DNA of 64,000 nt from CAJXUU01 sp039194925 (GTDB lineage Bacteria > Bacteroidota > Bacteroidia > Chitinophagales > Saprospiraceae). Positions within the stretch are counted from its first letter, which is position 1. Every line of letters starts with the position of its first letter. The translations under genes were made by a program, and so were the position numbers. The notes beneath the pieces were generated by a model. It worked only from the letters and a program-made list of their open reading frames with translations. It did no database searches and was not told the DNA's origin. Below, piece by piece: positions 45,381 through 54,148 of this stretch. The stretch lies in assembly GCA_039194925.1 (NCBI GenBank), contig JBCCVV010000003.1, positions 35,574-99,573 on the forward strand, in the 5' to 3' direction.

Positions 45381-46448
45381 TTAATTCAGTTCTTCTTGTT
45401 CTGCATCAGGATCAAAATGATTCCATCCTTGCGATTTGAGAGGATGCACATTTCCGCTGGTTGTATGCAAGGTTATTCCGTCTTCACTTGGCACAATTTC
45501 TCCTATGAGAAAGACATCCGGCATATACTTTACTTTTTCCAGGTCTTTAGGGTCGACAGTAAAAAGCAGTTCGTAATCCTCGCCTCCATTTAAAGCACAT
45601 GTGATTGGATTGATACCAAATGCAATGGCTTGTTCTTCTGCCTGTGGATGAATGGATATTTTGCTTTCCTCAACAAACGCCCCCACATTGGATTGTTTGC
45701 AAATGTGAAAAAGCTCTGAAGCCAACCCGTCACTGACATCAATCATAGACGTCGGTACCAAATCAACCTTTTCCATATATTGCACGGCATCCAATCGCGC
45801 TTCGGGCTTCAATTGCCTCCCTACAATATGATCCAGATCCTCCAAGTCCGGCTGTACACCTGGTGAAGAAAGATAAATCTGTTTCTCGCGCTCTAAGATT
45901 TGCAACCCAAGATATGCACTGCCCAGATCACCGGTGACACAAACGATATCTCCCACCTTAGCCCCTGATCGATAGACTATTTTTTCCTTTTTGGCTTGAC
46001 CAATGGCCGTAACGCTGATGATCATTCCTTTGTTTACAGAAGTCGTATCACCACCGACCAAATCGACGTTGTACAATCGACATGCCAGGTGAATGCCTTC
46101 ATACAATTCTTCCAAAGCCTCTACCGAAAAACGGTTCGAAATCGCAATCGAAACGGTCACTTGTGAGGGAATCGCGTTCATCGCACAGATATCCGAAAGA
46201 TTCACCACAATCGCCTTATATCCCAGATGTTTTAAAGGAGTATACATCAAATCAAAATGAATTCCTTCCACCAGCATATCTGTCGATACTACGGTTACCT
46301 CGTCTTGATTTTCTAAAACGGCAGCATCATCTCCGATTGATTTTAGGGTCGAACTTCTTTTGATTACCGCATCTTCTGTAAGATGGTCGATCAGTCCGAA
46401 TTCGCCCAATTCGTTTACATCTGTTCTTTTTGTTTCATGTCTATTCAT
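45381..46448 (-). CDS. thiL: thiamine-monophosphate kinase
   Basis: A 355-residue AIR-synthase-fold kinase: GDDAAVL, TDMLVEGIHFDLMYTPLKHLGYKAIVVNLSDICAMNA (Mg/ATP site), DLVGGDTTSVNKG and IDVSDGLASELFHICKQS. It phosphorylates thiamine monophosphate to the diphosphate. The ORF has an extra 15-residue start (MNRHETKRTDVNELGEFGLIDHL); the family usually begins at ELGEFGLI, and no better start is seen in frame. No TPP-type riboswitch was found upstream. Confidence 0.95.
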   Translation of the reverse strand: MNRHETKRTDVNELGEFGLIDHLTEDAVIKRSSTLKSIGDDAAVLENQDEVTVVSTDMLVEGIHFDLMYTPLKHLGYKAIVVNLSDICAMNAIPSQVTVSIAISNRFSVEALEELYEGIHLACRLYNVDLVGGDTTSVNKGMIISVTAIGQAKKEKIVYRSGAKVGDIVCVTGDLGSAYLGLQILEREKQIYLSSPGVQPDLEDLDHIVGRQLKPEARLDAVQYMEKVDLVPTSMIDVSDGLASELFHICKQSNVGAFVEESKISIHPQAEEQAIAFGINPITCALNGGEDYELLFTVDPKDLEKVKYMPDVFLIGEIVPSEDGITLHTTSGNVHPLKSQGWNHFDPDAEQEELN

Positions 46449-46530
46449 GGTGCAAAGATAGGGAATGAAAGATTGAAAAGATCTGAAAGATTTGAAGGAG
46501 CTCTCCCAAGCGTAGCCGAAGGATTGGAAA

Positions 46531-46604
46531 GTTATTGAATTCTCGAGTTGTAGAGTTATAGAGTGGCAGAGTTGTTCAGCGGCAAAGTTGTTGAATTATT
46601 CAAT
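46531..46604 (+). repeat. GTTATTGAATT / GAGTTGTAGAG phrase repeat
   Basis: Tract of GTTATTGAATT, GAGTTGTAGAGTTATAGAG, GTTGTTCAGC and GTTGTTGAATTATTCAATT units in the 420-nt gap between thiL and the alkyltransferase-like gene. The same unit family is seen next to stop codons elsewhere in the window. Confidence 0.6.
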
Positions 46605-46675
46605 TATATTTTATCATCTGGGCGAGGAATTATGTCTCTGACCTTTTCAGTTTTTCCAGCCGCGAATTATAAACA

Positions 46676-46791
46676 ATGGAGCATAGCGGAATGCTAAACA
46701 TAAAAGAGCAGCGAAAGGATAAACCTTATAAACCAAATCTTTGTGACAATCTTTGTGTAACCTGGTGCACCTTGTGGTTAAAAAATACACA
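46676..46791. repeat. AAACCTTATAAACC and CTTTGTG...CTTGTGGTTA phrases
   Basis: The second half of the thiL / alkyltransferase-like gap. It contains GGATAAACCTTATAAACC and then CTTTGTGACAATCTTTGTGT with CACCTTGTGGTTAA. The reverse complement of the last phrase recurs at 62645-62670, directly after the DASS transporter stop. No gene is visible in 46449-46868. Confidence 0.55.
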
Positions 46792-46868
46792 GTTCGCTAA
46801 ATACAGCACGAATTCTTAACGAATACCGTAAGAGCAATTATCTTTATAGAACCTAAATCCAAGATATT

Positions 46869-47201
46869 TTGAAAGAAAAATCCTACCACGAAAAGGTCTA
46901 CGAGATCACGCGTCAAATTCCTTTTGGGAAATTCAGCACGTATGGTTCGATTGCCGATTATTTGCATCTCGGCTCAGCAAGAATGGTGGGTTGGGCGTTG
47001 AATCAAATCGATTTCATGGACGATAGCATCCCAGCACATCGTGTTGTCAATCGAAAAGGAGAATTATCCGGCAGAAATCATTTTCCCACACCCGAAACTA
47101 TGCAAGCGCGTCTGGAAGCAGAAGGAATGACTATAATCAACTGGACCATTCAGGATTTTGACAAGCATTATTGGCATCCGCAGGAGTTGGATGAAGGATA
47201 A
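46869..47201 (+). CDS. alkyltransferase-like (MGMT-fold) protein
   Basis: A 110-residue protein starting at TTG 46869. It matches the C-terminal domain of O6-alkylguanine-DNA alkyltransferase: IPFGKFSTYGSIADYL, SARMVGWALNQ (helix-turn-helix and the wing) and the active-site loop reading IPAHRVVNRKGELSG. The Cys of the PCHRV motif is Ala56, so it cannot accept alkyl groups. Alkyltransferase-like (ATL) proteins of this kind bind O6-alkylguanine and pass the lesion to nucleotide excision repair. It stands alone with a repeat-rich gap on both sides. Confidence 0.88.
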   Translation: MKEKSYHEKVYEITRQIPFGKFSTYGSIADYLHLGSARMVGWALNQIDFMDDSIPAHRVVNRKGELSGRNHFPTPETMQARLEAEGMTIINWTIQDFDKHYWHPQELDEG

Positions 47202-47238
47202 TTATTCAGTTGTTGAATTATTGAATTATTGAGTTATC
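47202..47238 (+). repeat. phrase repeat directly after stop codon
   Basis: TTATTCAGTTGTTGAATTA, TTGAATTA and TTGAGTTA units begin at the nucleotide after the TAA of the alkyltransferase-like gene. Confidence 0.6.
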
Positions 47239-47301
47239 GGTTTCAATTTTTAAATCTATGAGAAACATATCAATCAATTTTCATTATCAATTATCGTTGC
47301 T

Positions 47302-48495
47302 ATGTACGATTTTCTAATCATTGGCGGAGGTGTTTTTGGCATTACAGCGGCTGTAGAATTGGCCAAAAGGAAATATAAGGTCGGTCTGCTTAATCCTGAT
47401 TCCATCCCTCATCATTTGGCAGCTTCTAAGGACATCTCAAAGGCTGTGAGAATGGAATATGGTTCGGATCGGGAGTATTTCAAAATGGCAGAAATTTGCA
47501 TTGAACGATGGCATGAGTGGAATGATTTCTTTGGTGAAAAATTATACCATGAGGTAGGATTTTTGATGCTCTGTAGAGGCGATTTGGACAGTGATCAACA
47601 TTCTTTCGAAAAACATAGTTACAACAATCTTATAGCGGCAGGATATCCCACGAATCGCTTGAATTCACAACGTATAAAAGAGCAATTTCCAGCCATCAAT
47701 TCTGAAGTGTACGTAGATGGAAACTTTAATCGCAGAGGGGGGTATACCGAATCCGGAAGGACAATAGAGCTCCTGGCAGATTATGCACGATCATTAGGCG
47801 TAGAAATACATGAAAGGCAAACTGCAAAAAGCTTTATTATAGAAAAGGGACGACTTGGGGCTGTTAAAACTAAAGAAGGAAACACTTATACATGTGGTCA
47901 CGCTATTGTGGCAGCTGGTGCAGCTACGCCTTTTCTCTTACCCGAATTACAACCTTACATGAAACCTACGGGACATCCTGTTTTTTGGTTAAAACCTAAT
48001 GATCCGAGTCCATTTAAGGCTTCTCAACTTCCTGTCTTTACTGCTGATATATCAAATACAGGTTGGTACGGTTTCCCATTTACAGAAAAACAAGGAGTCG
48101 TAAAAATTGCCAAACATACCAATGGTGTACCGATTCATCCGGATCAGGATGATCGCCAAGTCACGGATGAAGAAGTAAAGGATATGCGTGCATTCGTCCA
48201 CAGCTCCATGCCAGCTTTAGCCACTGCGCCATTGGTCTACACGAGAAGATGCCTGTATACCGATACATTGGATGGACATTTCTGGATCGATCATCACCCT
48301 GAAGTCATAGGCTTGTCTGTAAGCAGTGGAGGCAGTGGTCACGGAATGAAAATGGCGCCAATTTTGGGAGAAATAACCGCGGATATGGTAGAAGGCGCTA
48401 AGCACAAATTTTCAAACCGATTTCTATGGCGACATTTAACTCCAGAAACAAATCAGGTAGAAGAAGCAAGATTTGTAGTGGGGAGGAAAATTTGA
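47302..48495 (+). CDS. FAD-dependent oxidoreductase (DAO family)
   Basis: A 397-residue flavoprotein: YDFLIIGGGVFGITAAVELAKR for FAD, RMEYGSDREYFKMAEICIERWHEW and FLMLCRG as in sarcosine-oxidase-like enzymes, NTYTCGHAIVAAGA, then VSSGGSGHGMKMAPILGE at the C-terminus. It probably oxidises a secondary amine or amino acid (N-methyl amino acid type), but the substrate is not readable from the sequence. An ATTATCAATTATC repeat lies just before its ATG. It has no partner genes. Confidence 0.9.
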   Translation: MYDFLIIGGGVFGITAAVELAKRKYKVGLLNPDSIPHHLAASKDISKAVRMEYGSDREYFKMAEICIERWHEWNDFFGEKLYHEVGFLMLCRGDLDSDQHSFEKHSYNNLIAAGYPTNRLNSQRIKEQFPAINSEVYVDGNFNRRGGYTESGRTIELLADYARSLGVEIHERQTAKSFIIEKGRLGAVKTKEGNTYTCGHAIVAAGAATPFLLPELQPYMKPTGHPVFWLKPNDPSPFKASQLPVFTADISNTGWYGFPFTEKQGVVKIAKHTNGVPIHPDQDDRQVTDEEVKDMRAFVHSSMPALATAPLVYTRRCLYTDTLDGHFWIDHHPEVIGLSVSSGGSGHGMKMAPILGEITADMVEGAKHKFSNRFLWRHLTPETNQVEEARFVVGRKI

Positions 48496-48611
48496 TCAAA
48501 GCAATTACACCTATTTCTATTTGCATTTGGTTCGAGGACCAATTATTGTCACATACCCGTTTAACCGAGACACAAAATTATTTACAGCCCCTACCCAAAG
48601 AGCGATACATC

Positions 48612-49805
48612 TTATAATTTTTTCACTAACGCTTTTATCCCCTTTCCACTAACATTTTCCTTTTCTGCAGCTGCTATAGCAAGTTGAGCAATATCTTTGG
48701 CTTCTGTTTTATTCCCGGATTTATAAAGAAGGTGAGCATAGGTATCTAAATAAGCATAATTTGATTCGGTAGATGTTAATTCTTTCATCCATTGAATACA
48801 TTTCTTAATAACATCCTTATCATCACATTTTTCATATACCTGCCAACTAAAATTATTTATAGATACATTTCCAAACTCACCTTTATCTTTCAGATCAGCA
48901 TTTATATTAAAAACCTGATCCCACTTGTTTTGTGCTTTTAAAAATTCCTTTCTATAACTTAGAAGAATATCATCCACCCAATCTTGACTCAAGGCTCTTT
49001 TTGTAAAACTTTCTGCTTGTTCAAATTTCTCTTGACTCATATCTGCAAGTGCAGTATCGAACTTGGCTACGGACAAAAAGTATAACAATATTTCTACGTC
49101 TTTCTTCCCATAGAGATTCATATATTTTTGCTTGTTATTTAATACATAATCTGCAATCTCGACTGGGGCATCGCGTCCAAAGTAAATTAATGTAGAAAAG
49201 TACTCTTCCGAAAACTTATTCTCGGTTGTAATTAGGTAGTTACTGATTTCCGAGCTATTAACTTTTGTATTTGTGCGGTTGATGAAGTTAATATAAAACT
49301 CAGGATAATTTGATGGATCAATTGTATTGGAATACCCTTTTACTATCCTGTTTTCTTTAAAGCGAACAATACTCTCTCCCGTAAATTCAAGGACATTCTT
49401 CTGTAAAGACAACGCGTCCTCACCCGGAAATCCATATTGTCTGTTCACAACAAAGCCCTCTGGAGTTAGAATCAACCCTGTGGGGTAACTACTTACATGA
49501 TGTTTTTTTGATAAATGAAAATCCGTATCTTTTTCTGCATCATATTTTAAAAGAATAAAATCTTTTTGCAACGACTCTTTTATAGTGCCATCTTGAAAAA
49601 CCAACTTATCCAATTTTTTGCATGGAGCACACCATGTCGTATAGAAATCGATGAATAATAGTTTGTCCTCTTCAGATGCTAATTTTAATGCCTTATTATA
49701 ATCTTGTTCGATAATTACAAGTTCCTCGGATTCACCATTAATTAATGCGCTATCTTGACTTCCAAAAAACAAAAAAATAGCCGCTATCAGATTGATGTAG
49801 ATCAT
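48612..49805 (-). CDS. secreted thioredoxin-family protein with helical C-terminal domain
   Basis: About 397 residues from ATG 49805, chosen for its signal peptide (MIYINLIAAIFLFFGSQDSA); the frame runs 25 residues further without one. A thioredoxin domain carries TTWCAPCKKLDKLVF with Cys59 and Cys62 (numbered from this start), followed by KYDAEKDTDFHLSKKHHVSSYPTGLILT with the cis-Pro region. A helical repeat-like C-terminal half (HAT/TPR-like) follows, ending SGKGIKALVKKL. It probably reduces or forms disulfides in the periplasm. The longer frame is open to the base near 49880, so an annotated start there is possible but less likely. Confidence 0.85.
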   Translation of the reverse strand: MIYINLIAAIFLFFGSQDSALINGESEELVIIEQDYNKALKLASEEDKLLFIDFYTTWCAPCKKLDKLVFQDGTIKESLQKDFILLKYDAEKDTDFHLSKKHHVSSYPTGLILTPEGFVVNRQYGFPGEDALSLQKNVLEFTGESIVRFKENRIVKGYSNTIDPSNYPEFYINFINRTNTKVNSSEISNYLITTENKFSEEYFSTLIYFGRDAPVEIADYVLNNKQKYMNLYGKKDVEILLYFLSVAKFDTALADMSQEKFEQAESFTKRALSQDWVDDILLSYRKEFLKAQNKWDQVFNINADLKDKGEFGNVSINNFSWQVYEKCDDKDVIKKCIQWMKELTSTESNYAYLDTYAHLLYKSGNKTEAKDIAQLAIAAAEKENVSGKGIKALVKKL

Positions 49806-49990
49806 AGTACTTAATTTTATAAGAGATGAATATCTATTCTCTTGTAAAAGACGAGAGCAAAAAGAAATGGTTGCACTCATTCAGAAAATGACCACTTGAA
49901 TTGAAAAAGTAGAGATCGAATATGTTAGAAAAAGTACTCCTGTTGTCTTGCAGCACGTAATTAAAACTTTACAACCCCACATCAAACAAA

Positions 49991-50058
49991 TTCAATAATT
50001 CATCAATTCTACAACTGAACAACCAAATAACTGAACAATTGAGCCACTGAACAACTCA
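49991..50058 (-). repeat. phrase repeat directly after helicase stop
   Basis: On the minus strand GTTGTTCAGTGGCTCAATTG, GTTATTTG, GTTGTTCAG and GTTGTAG units begin right after the helicase TGA. Confidence 0.6.
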
Positions 50059-52503
50059 CTTCTCCAACTCCAACGTCATCCTAGCTATCCGATCCGTCAA
50101 TTTCTCCGAACTCATTTTCTCCCGCAAGCGGTCAACAATTATAGGAAATGAAAAAGGTGTTGCCTTTTGAGGTTTACTGATAATAAGATGTTGGCTGCGG
50201 ATTTTATCCAAAGCAGATCGCATTCGTGCCTCTTCTAGCTGAAAGGTCATCACTTCGTCGTATGTCTGTTGATACAACAAGCTATCCGGCTCGTAATCTT
50301 TGAATACATTAAAGATCAATTGCGAAGAAGATTGTAAATGTCGATTTTTCTTTCTTTTCCCGGGAAAGCCTTGAAAGATAAGGCCCGATATGCGAGCTAC
50401 ATCACGGAATTGTCTACGCGCCATCTCTACCCCATTAATCGTGGATTGAATATCAATTCCCAAATCTTTGGTGGTAAATAATTCATCGTTGATCATTTCG
50501 TCCACGTCAATCTCCTTATCCGAAAGAAGCTCAAAACCATAATCGTTCATCCCCAACGAGAAGCTGATGGGCATTTGCCTTGAAATGCGTTCGGCAACCA
50601 GGGCCGCAATCCCCTCGTGCACATATCTCCCTTCAAATGGATACATGACCAAATGATATCCTTCATCACTTTCAAAATATTCGATCAAAAATTCATCCGG
50701 TTTGGGAAGCAATGAACGTTCATTCTGCAAATCAAAAAGTGGTTTTAAAGCCAGGACTTCTTCATCTTTCACTTTGCCATCTCCATATTCGTAAAGTTTC
50801 TCACGTAGCGCTTTAGACATCATACTGCTCAATGAAATCCTTCCTCCCATATAACTTGGAATTCGGGATGATTTCTTGTTGCTTGCCTTTACCTGTGCAT
50901 TCATGTCTTTGACCCGAATGAGTTCCAGACAACGCCCTGCAAACCAAAAAACATCACCCGGAGACATCTGTGATATAAAAATCTCCTCAACCGAACCCAC
51001 TTTCTTTCCACTCAAAAATCGCACATCGATCATGGCATCGCTTACAATTGTACCTATCGACATTTTATGCCGCTGCGCAATCCTGCGATTTGTAACTCTG
51101 TAAATACCATTTTCGACTTCTACTTTCTGATACTCGTCATAAGCCTGTAACGACTGACTGCCATAAACCAGAAAATTAAGAATCTGTAACCATTCATCCT
51201 CCGTCATGCTAGAATAGCAAAAAGTCTTTTTTATCTGCTTATAAATTTCTTTCGGGTCAAAACCATCCGATACTGCGAGCGTCATTAAATACTGGATCAA
51301 CACATCAAATGATCGTATATGGGGCACCCGATCCTCTAATTCATCCTTGTTTATGGCACTTCGAAGAGCCGCACATTCCACCATTTCAATGGCGTGAGTT
51401 GGTACAAAATGAATCACTGATTTGGCTCCCGGCTGATGACCACTGCGACCCGCGCGCTGAATAAATCTGGATACTCCTTTAGGACTTCCGATCTGTACTA
51501 TTGTTTCGACAGGTCTGAAATCAACCCCTAAATCCAAACTCGAAGTACATACTACTGCTTTTAATCTACCATCGTACAATGCATCTTCTACCCATACTCT
51601 CAATTCCTTGCTCACGGAACCGTGATGCATGGCAATGATGCCTGCCAAATCGGGGTCCGCATCTAGTATTTTTTGATACCAAATATCACATTGAGCCCTT
51701 GTATTGGTAAATATCAAAGTACTTTTACTTTTGTGAATTATAGGTACCACCTTGCTCAGCATTTTTAAGCCCAGATGCCCGGACCATGGATACCGTTCAA
51801 TCTCATCGGGAATCAGGCACTTCACTTCAATCTCCTTTTGTATATCTGCTTTAATCAGGGCTATCTTTTCTTTAGCCTTTGCATACAGAAGCACTTCTAC
51901 TGCTTCTTCCATATTTCCGATGGTCGCTGAAATCCCCCATATTTTAAGATTAGACCTGAAACCTAATAAGCAAGAAATGACTAGCTCAGTTTGCACGCCT
52001 CTTTTGGAACCAAGTAATTCATGCCACTCATCAATGACAATGGTCTTCACCTTTCCAAAAAACTTTTTGTATCCCTTCGTAGCCATAATTACATGCAGGC
52101 TTTCGGGAGTAGTAATTAGCATTTCGGGAGGATTTTTCAATTGTTTGGTTCGTTCTGTTGCTGTAGTATCACCGGACCGAATGGCGATACTCCAATCCAG
52201 GCCCAAACCTCTCGCTGCTCGTGAACATGACCCTTGAATTTCTTTGGCCAAAGCACGTATAGGTGTGATCCATATGATTTGCAAGCCATTATTCGGCTTA
52301 TCGTAATGCTCTGGATTTTCTTTAATAAATTCCAACGCAGCGGCAATAAAGAGCGAATAGGTCTTTCCACTGCCCGTAGGCGCATTCACAAGTCCGCTTT
52401 GACCGTTTAAATAGGCTTCCCAGGTGTTCTTTTGAAATGGAAATGCCTTCCAATTTTGAGATGTAAACCATTTCTCTCCTATGGCTATGTCCCGACTAGT
52501 CAA
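50056..52503 (-). CDS. ligase-associated DEXH-box DNA helicase (Lhr-like)
   Basis: An 815-residue superfamily 2 helicase: Walker A PTGSGKTYS, motif II DEWHELLG, ALAKEIQG, VCTSSLDLGVDFRPVETIVQIGSPKGVSRFIQRAGRSGHQ (motifs V and VI) and a DEXH N-terminal pair plus the Lhr-type winged-helix middle (TIVSDAMIDVRFLSGKKVGSVEEIFIS). This family is normally clustered with an ATP-dependent DNA ligase, an exonuclease and a phosphoesterase in a bacterial repair cluster; none of these partners is within the window. It should unwind 3'-tailed duplex DNA or RNA:DNA hybrids. Confidence 0.94.
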   Translation of the reverse strand: MTSRDIAIGEKWFTSQNWKAFPFQKNTWEAYLNGQSGLVNAPTGSGKTYSLFIAAALEFIKENPEHYDKPNNGLQIIWITPIRALAKEIQGSCSRAARGLGLDWSIAIRSGDTTATERTKQLKNPPEMLITTPESLHVIMATKGYKKFFGKVKTIVIDEWHELLGSKRGVQTELVISCLLGFRSNLKIWGISATIGNMEEAVEVLLYAKAKEKIALIKADIQKEIEVKCLIPDEIERYPWSGHLGLKMLSKVVPIIHKSKSTLIFTNTRAQCDIWYQKILDADPDLAGIIAMHHGSVSKELRVWVEDALYDGRLKAVVCTSSLDLGVDFRPVETIVQIGSPKGVSRFIQRAGRSGHQPGAKSVIHFVPTHAIEMVECAALRSAINKDELEDRVPHIRSFDVLIQYLMTLAVSDGFDPKEIYKQIKKTFCYSSMTEDEWLQILNFLVYGSQSLQAYDEYQKVEVENGIYRVTNRRIAQRHKMSIGTIVSDAMIDVRFLSGKKVGSVEEIFISQMSPGDVFWFAGRCLELIRVKDMNAQVKASNKKSSRIPSYMGGRISLSSMMSKALREKLYEYGDGKVKDEEVLALKPLFDLQNERSLLPKPDEFLIEYFESDEGYHLVMYPFEGRYVHEGIAALVAERISRQMPISFSLGMNDYGFELLSDKEIDVDEMINDELFTTKDLGIDIQSTINGVEMARRQFRDVARISGLIFQGFPGKRKKNRHLQSSSQLIFNVFKDYEPDSLLYQQTYDEVMTFQLEEARMRSALDKIRSQHLIISKPQKATPFSFPIIVDRLREKMSSEKLTDRIARMTLELEK

Positions 52504-52683
52504 TGCTTTTATGTATTTGTATCAACGAAAGAGTTTTAAAATCCCAATTGGAGTGACTAGATACGGTTTTTACGTCTGTATTATGAAAACTTAAATACAT
52601 ATTATAAGATGATATATGTATATTAACATCCAGAAAGCAATTTTGGATTATACGACTTATTAATAAAACACAAAACAAAAAAC

Positions 52684-53094
52684 ATGTTAAAAGAATTTAA
52701 GGACTTTATCATGACGGGGAACGTCATTGATTTGGCAGTTGCCGTAATTTTGGCCGGAGCCGTTGGATTGGTAGTAAACGGATTTGTCTCAGATATTATG
52801 ATGCCTGTTGTTGGTCATTTTGCGGGAGATACCGATTTCTCAAATCTGTTCCACGCCATGGATGGAAAAGAATATGCCACTCTTGCAGAAGCTCAGGAAG
52901 CTGGTGTAGCGGTTATAGCGTATGGTAAATGGCTCACTTCAATAATAAATCTTATAACTGTCGGTTTTGTATTGTTTATGATCGTAAAAGCCTACAATAA
53001 AACAAAGACGCCTGTGGAAGAAGCACCTGCTGCTCCGGCCGGACCTTCGGACAATGATTTATTGACTGAAATAAGAGATTTGCTTAAGAAGTAA
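52684..53094 (+). CDS. mscL: large-conductance mechanosensitive channel
   Basis: A 136-residue protein with amphipathic LKEFKDFIMTGNVIDLAVAVIL, GNVIDLAVAVILAGAVGLVV as the pore helix, a VSDIMMPVVG segment, and a second span (WLTSIINLITVGFVLFMIVKAYN) followed by a Lys/Glu/Ala-rich tail ending in DNDLLTEIRDLLKK. MscL is a homopentamer that opens under high membrane tension during osmotic downshock. Monocistronic with a strong terminator. Confidence 0.97.
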   Translation: MLKEFKDFIMTGNVIDLAVAVILAGAVGLVVNGFVSDIMMPVVGHFAGDTDFSNLFHAMDGKEYATLAEAQEAGVAVIAYGKWLTSIINLITVGFVLFMIVKAYNKTKTPVEEAPAAPAGPSDNDLLTEIRDLLKK

Positions 53095-53122
53095 GAAATA
53101 ACGGTAATAAGAGATTTCTATT

Positions 53123-53150
53123 AAAAAGCTACTCCTCGGAGTGGCTTTTT
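53123..53150. terminator. bidirectional terminator of mscL and pth
   Basis: AAAAAGCTACTCC (53123-53135) pairs with GGAGTGGCTTTTT (53138-53150), with one G-U, and T runs follow on both strands. It lies between the convergent mscL and pth stops. Confidence 0.9.
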
Positions 53151-53155
53151 TTGAA

Positions 53156-53776
53156 TTACCCATTAAATCGTTCCATCGTAAATTTAATCCCAATAGCGGC
53201 AAAACTTTTAATCGCCTCGGCAGCTTTTTTAATTTGTTTTTGGACAGTTGCTTCTTCATCACTTTCCCATTTTCCCAAAACATAATTGACCTGCTGCCCC
53301 GAATGAAAATTGTTACCCACGCCAAATTTTAATCTTGGATAATTGGTGCCTCCCAATACTTGCTGAATGTCTTTCAATCCATTGTGTCCTCCATCACTTC
53401 CCTTACCTCGCATTCTTAATTTACCGAGATCTAAGTGGATATCATCTACCACTACCAATATCTTATCCCGCTTGATCTTTTTCTTGGTCATCCAATAGTT
53501 GATGGCTTTCCCACTGCGATTCATGTAGGTAGACGGCTTCAAAAGACAAAGGGTCCTTCCTTTATGTTTAATTTCACAAATATCACCCAGCGTATCCGTC
53601 TTCCACTTGCCGTCATTTTCTATCGCCAAATGATCGAGAATGTCAAAACCAATATTATGACGAGTTCCTTCGTATTCCGAACCAATATTTCCCAAGCCTG
53701 CTATGAGGTACTTCATAGGGTCTTCAATTTCTTCTTTAGTATTAAATGCAAAAAACTTACGCAACCATTCCAACAT
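53156..53776 (-). CDS. pth: peptidyl-tRNA hydrolase
   Basis: A 206-residue enzyme. The Pth core begins MKYLIAGLGNIGSEYEGTRHNIGF with catalytic His40, and LLKPSTYMNRSGKA and VVVDDIHLDLGKLRMRGKGSDGGHNGLKDI follow. The first 20 residues (LEWLRKFFAFNTKEEIEDP) precede the usual start and resemble the N-terminal extensions of Bacteroidota Pth proteins, so I keep the long start; a shorter start at 53716 is possible. It recycles tRNA from drop-off peptidyl-tRNAs. Convergent with mscL through a shared terminator. Confidence 0.95.
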   Translation of the reverse strand: MLEWLRKFFAFNTKEEIEDPMKYLIAGLGNIGSEYEGTRHNIGFDILDHLAIENDGKWKTDTLGDICEIKHKGRTLCLLKPSTYMNRSGKAINYWMTKKKIKRDKILVVVDDIHLDLGKLRMRGKGSDGGHNGLKDIQQVLGGTNYPRLKFGVGNNFHSGQQVNYVLGKWESDEEATVQKQIKKAAEAIKSFAAIGIKFTMERFNG

Positions 53777-54065
53777 GCAACAAAAATAATAATTCTTACA
53801 GGTAAATTTTTAAGTACAAAAGACCAATTCGAACCTTACTATTTATCCTTGAATAATGGATTGCTAAAATCATTCCGGTAGATTTTTAGTGCTATGACAG
53901 AATGGTTAACCATTTATAACGGTCAAACTACTAATTCGCTGGATATAGTTCCGATAATCAACCCGAGCCAAATTAATTTCTGGAATTATTTTTATTCTCC
54001 AATATTGACACGAAAGACAATGTGATATAAAACTTGTTTTAACAACAAATTACATAATCTTGCGT
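53777..54065. other. gap upstream of pth, no gene seen
   Basis: About 290 nt without a protein-like frame. The candidate small RNA follows at 54066-54148. Confidence 0.4.
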
Positions 54066-54148
54066 TATATTTGCAATGTAAAACAGTCATAGGGTGTCTG
54101 TGTTATATTGCCTTGTCGTATGACCTATTCGACAAGGCATTTTTTTTG
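54066..54148 (+). ncRNA. candidate small RNA with orphan terminator
   Basis: TATATTTG (54066-54073) fits a -7 box, and the run ends with the hairpin TGCCTTGTCG (54109-54118) / CGACAAGGCA (54130-54139) followed by eight T on the plus strand. No plus-strand gene lies upstream after the mscL terminator, so the terminator would serve a transcript of about 65-70 nt. A loop CCTAT (54124-54128) can pair with ATAGG (54090-54094). The hairpin also overlaps the end of the minus-strand lipoprotein gene. No known RNA family recognised; the -33 box is not clear. Confidence 0.35.

Noticed and set aside
46449..46868. TPP riboswitch upstream of thiL
   Set aside because: No CTGAGA/ACCTG core pair was found; the gap holds only phrase repeats.
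51752..52237. 161-residue plus-strand ORF
   Set aside because: Antisense to the Lhr-like helicase motif region; composition is that of a mirrored reading frame.
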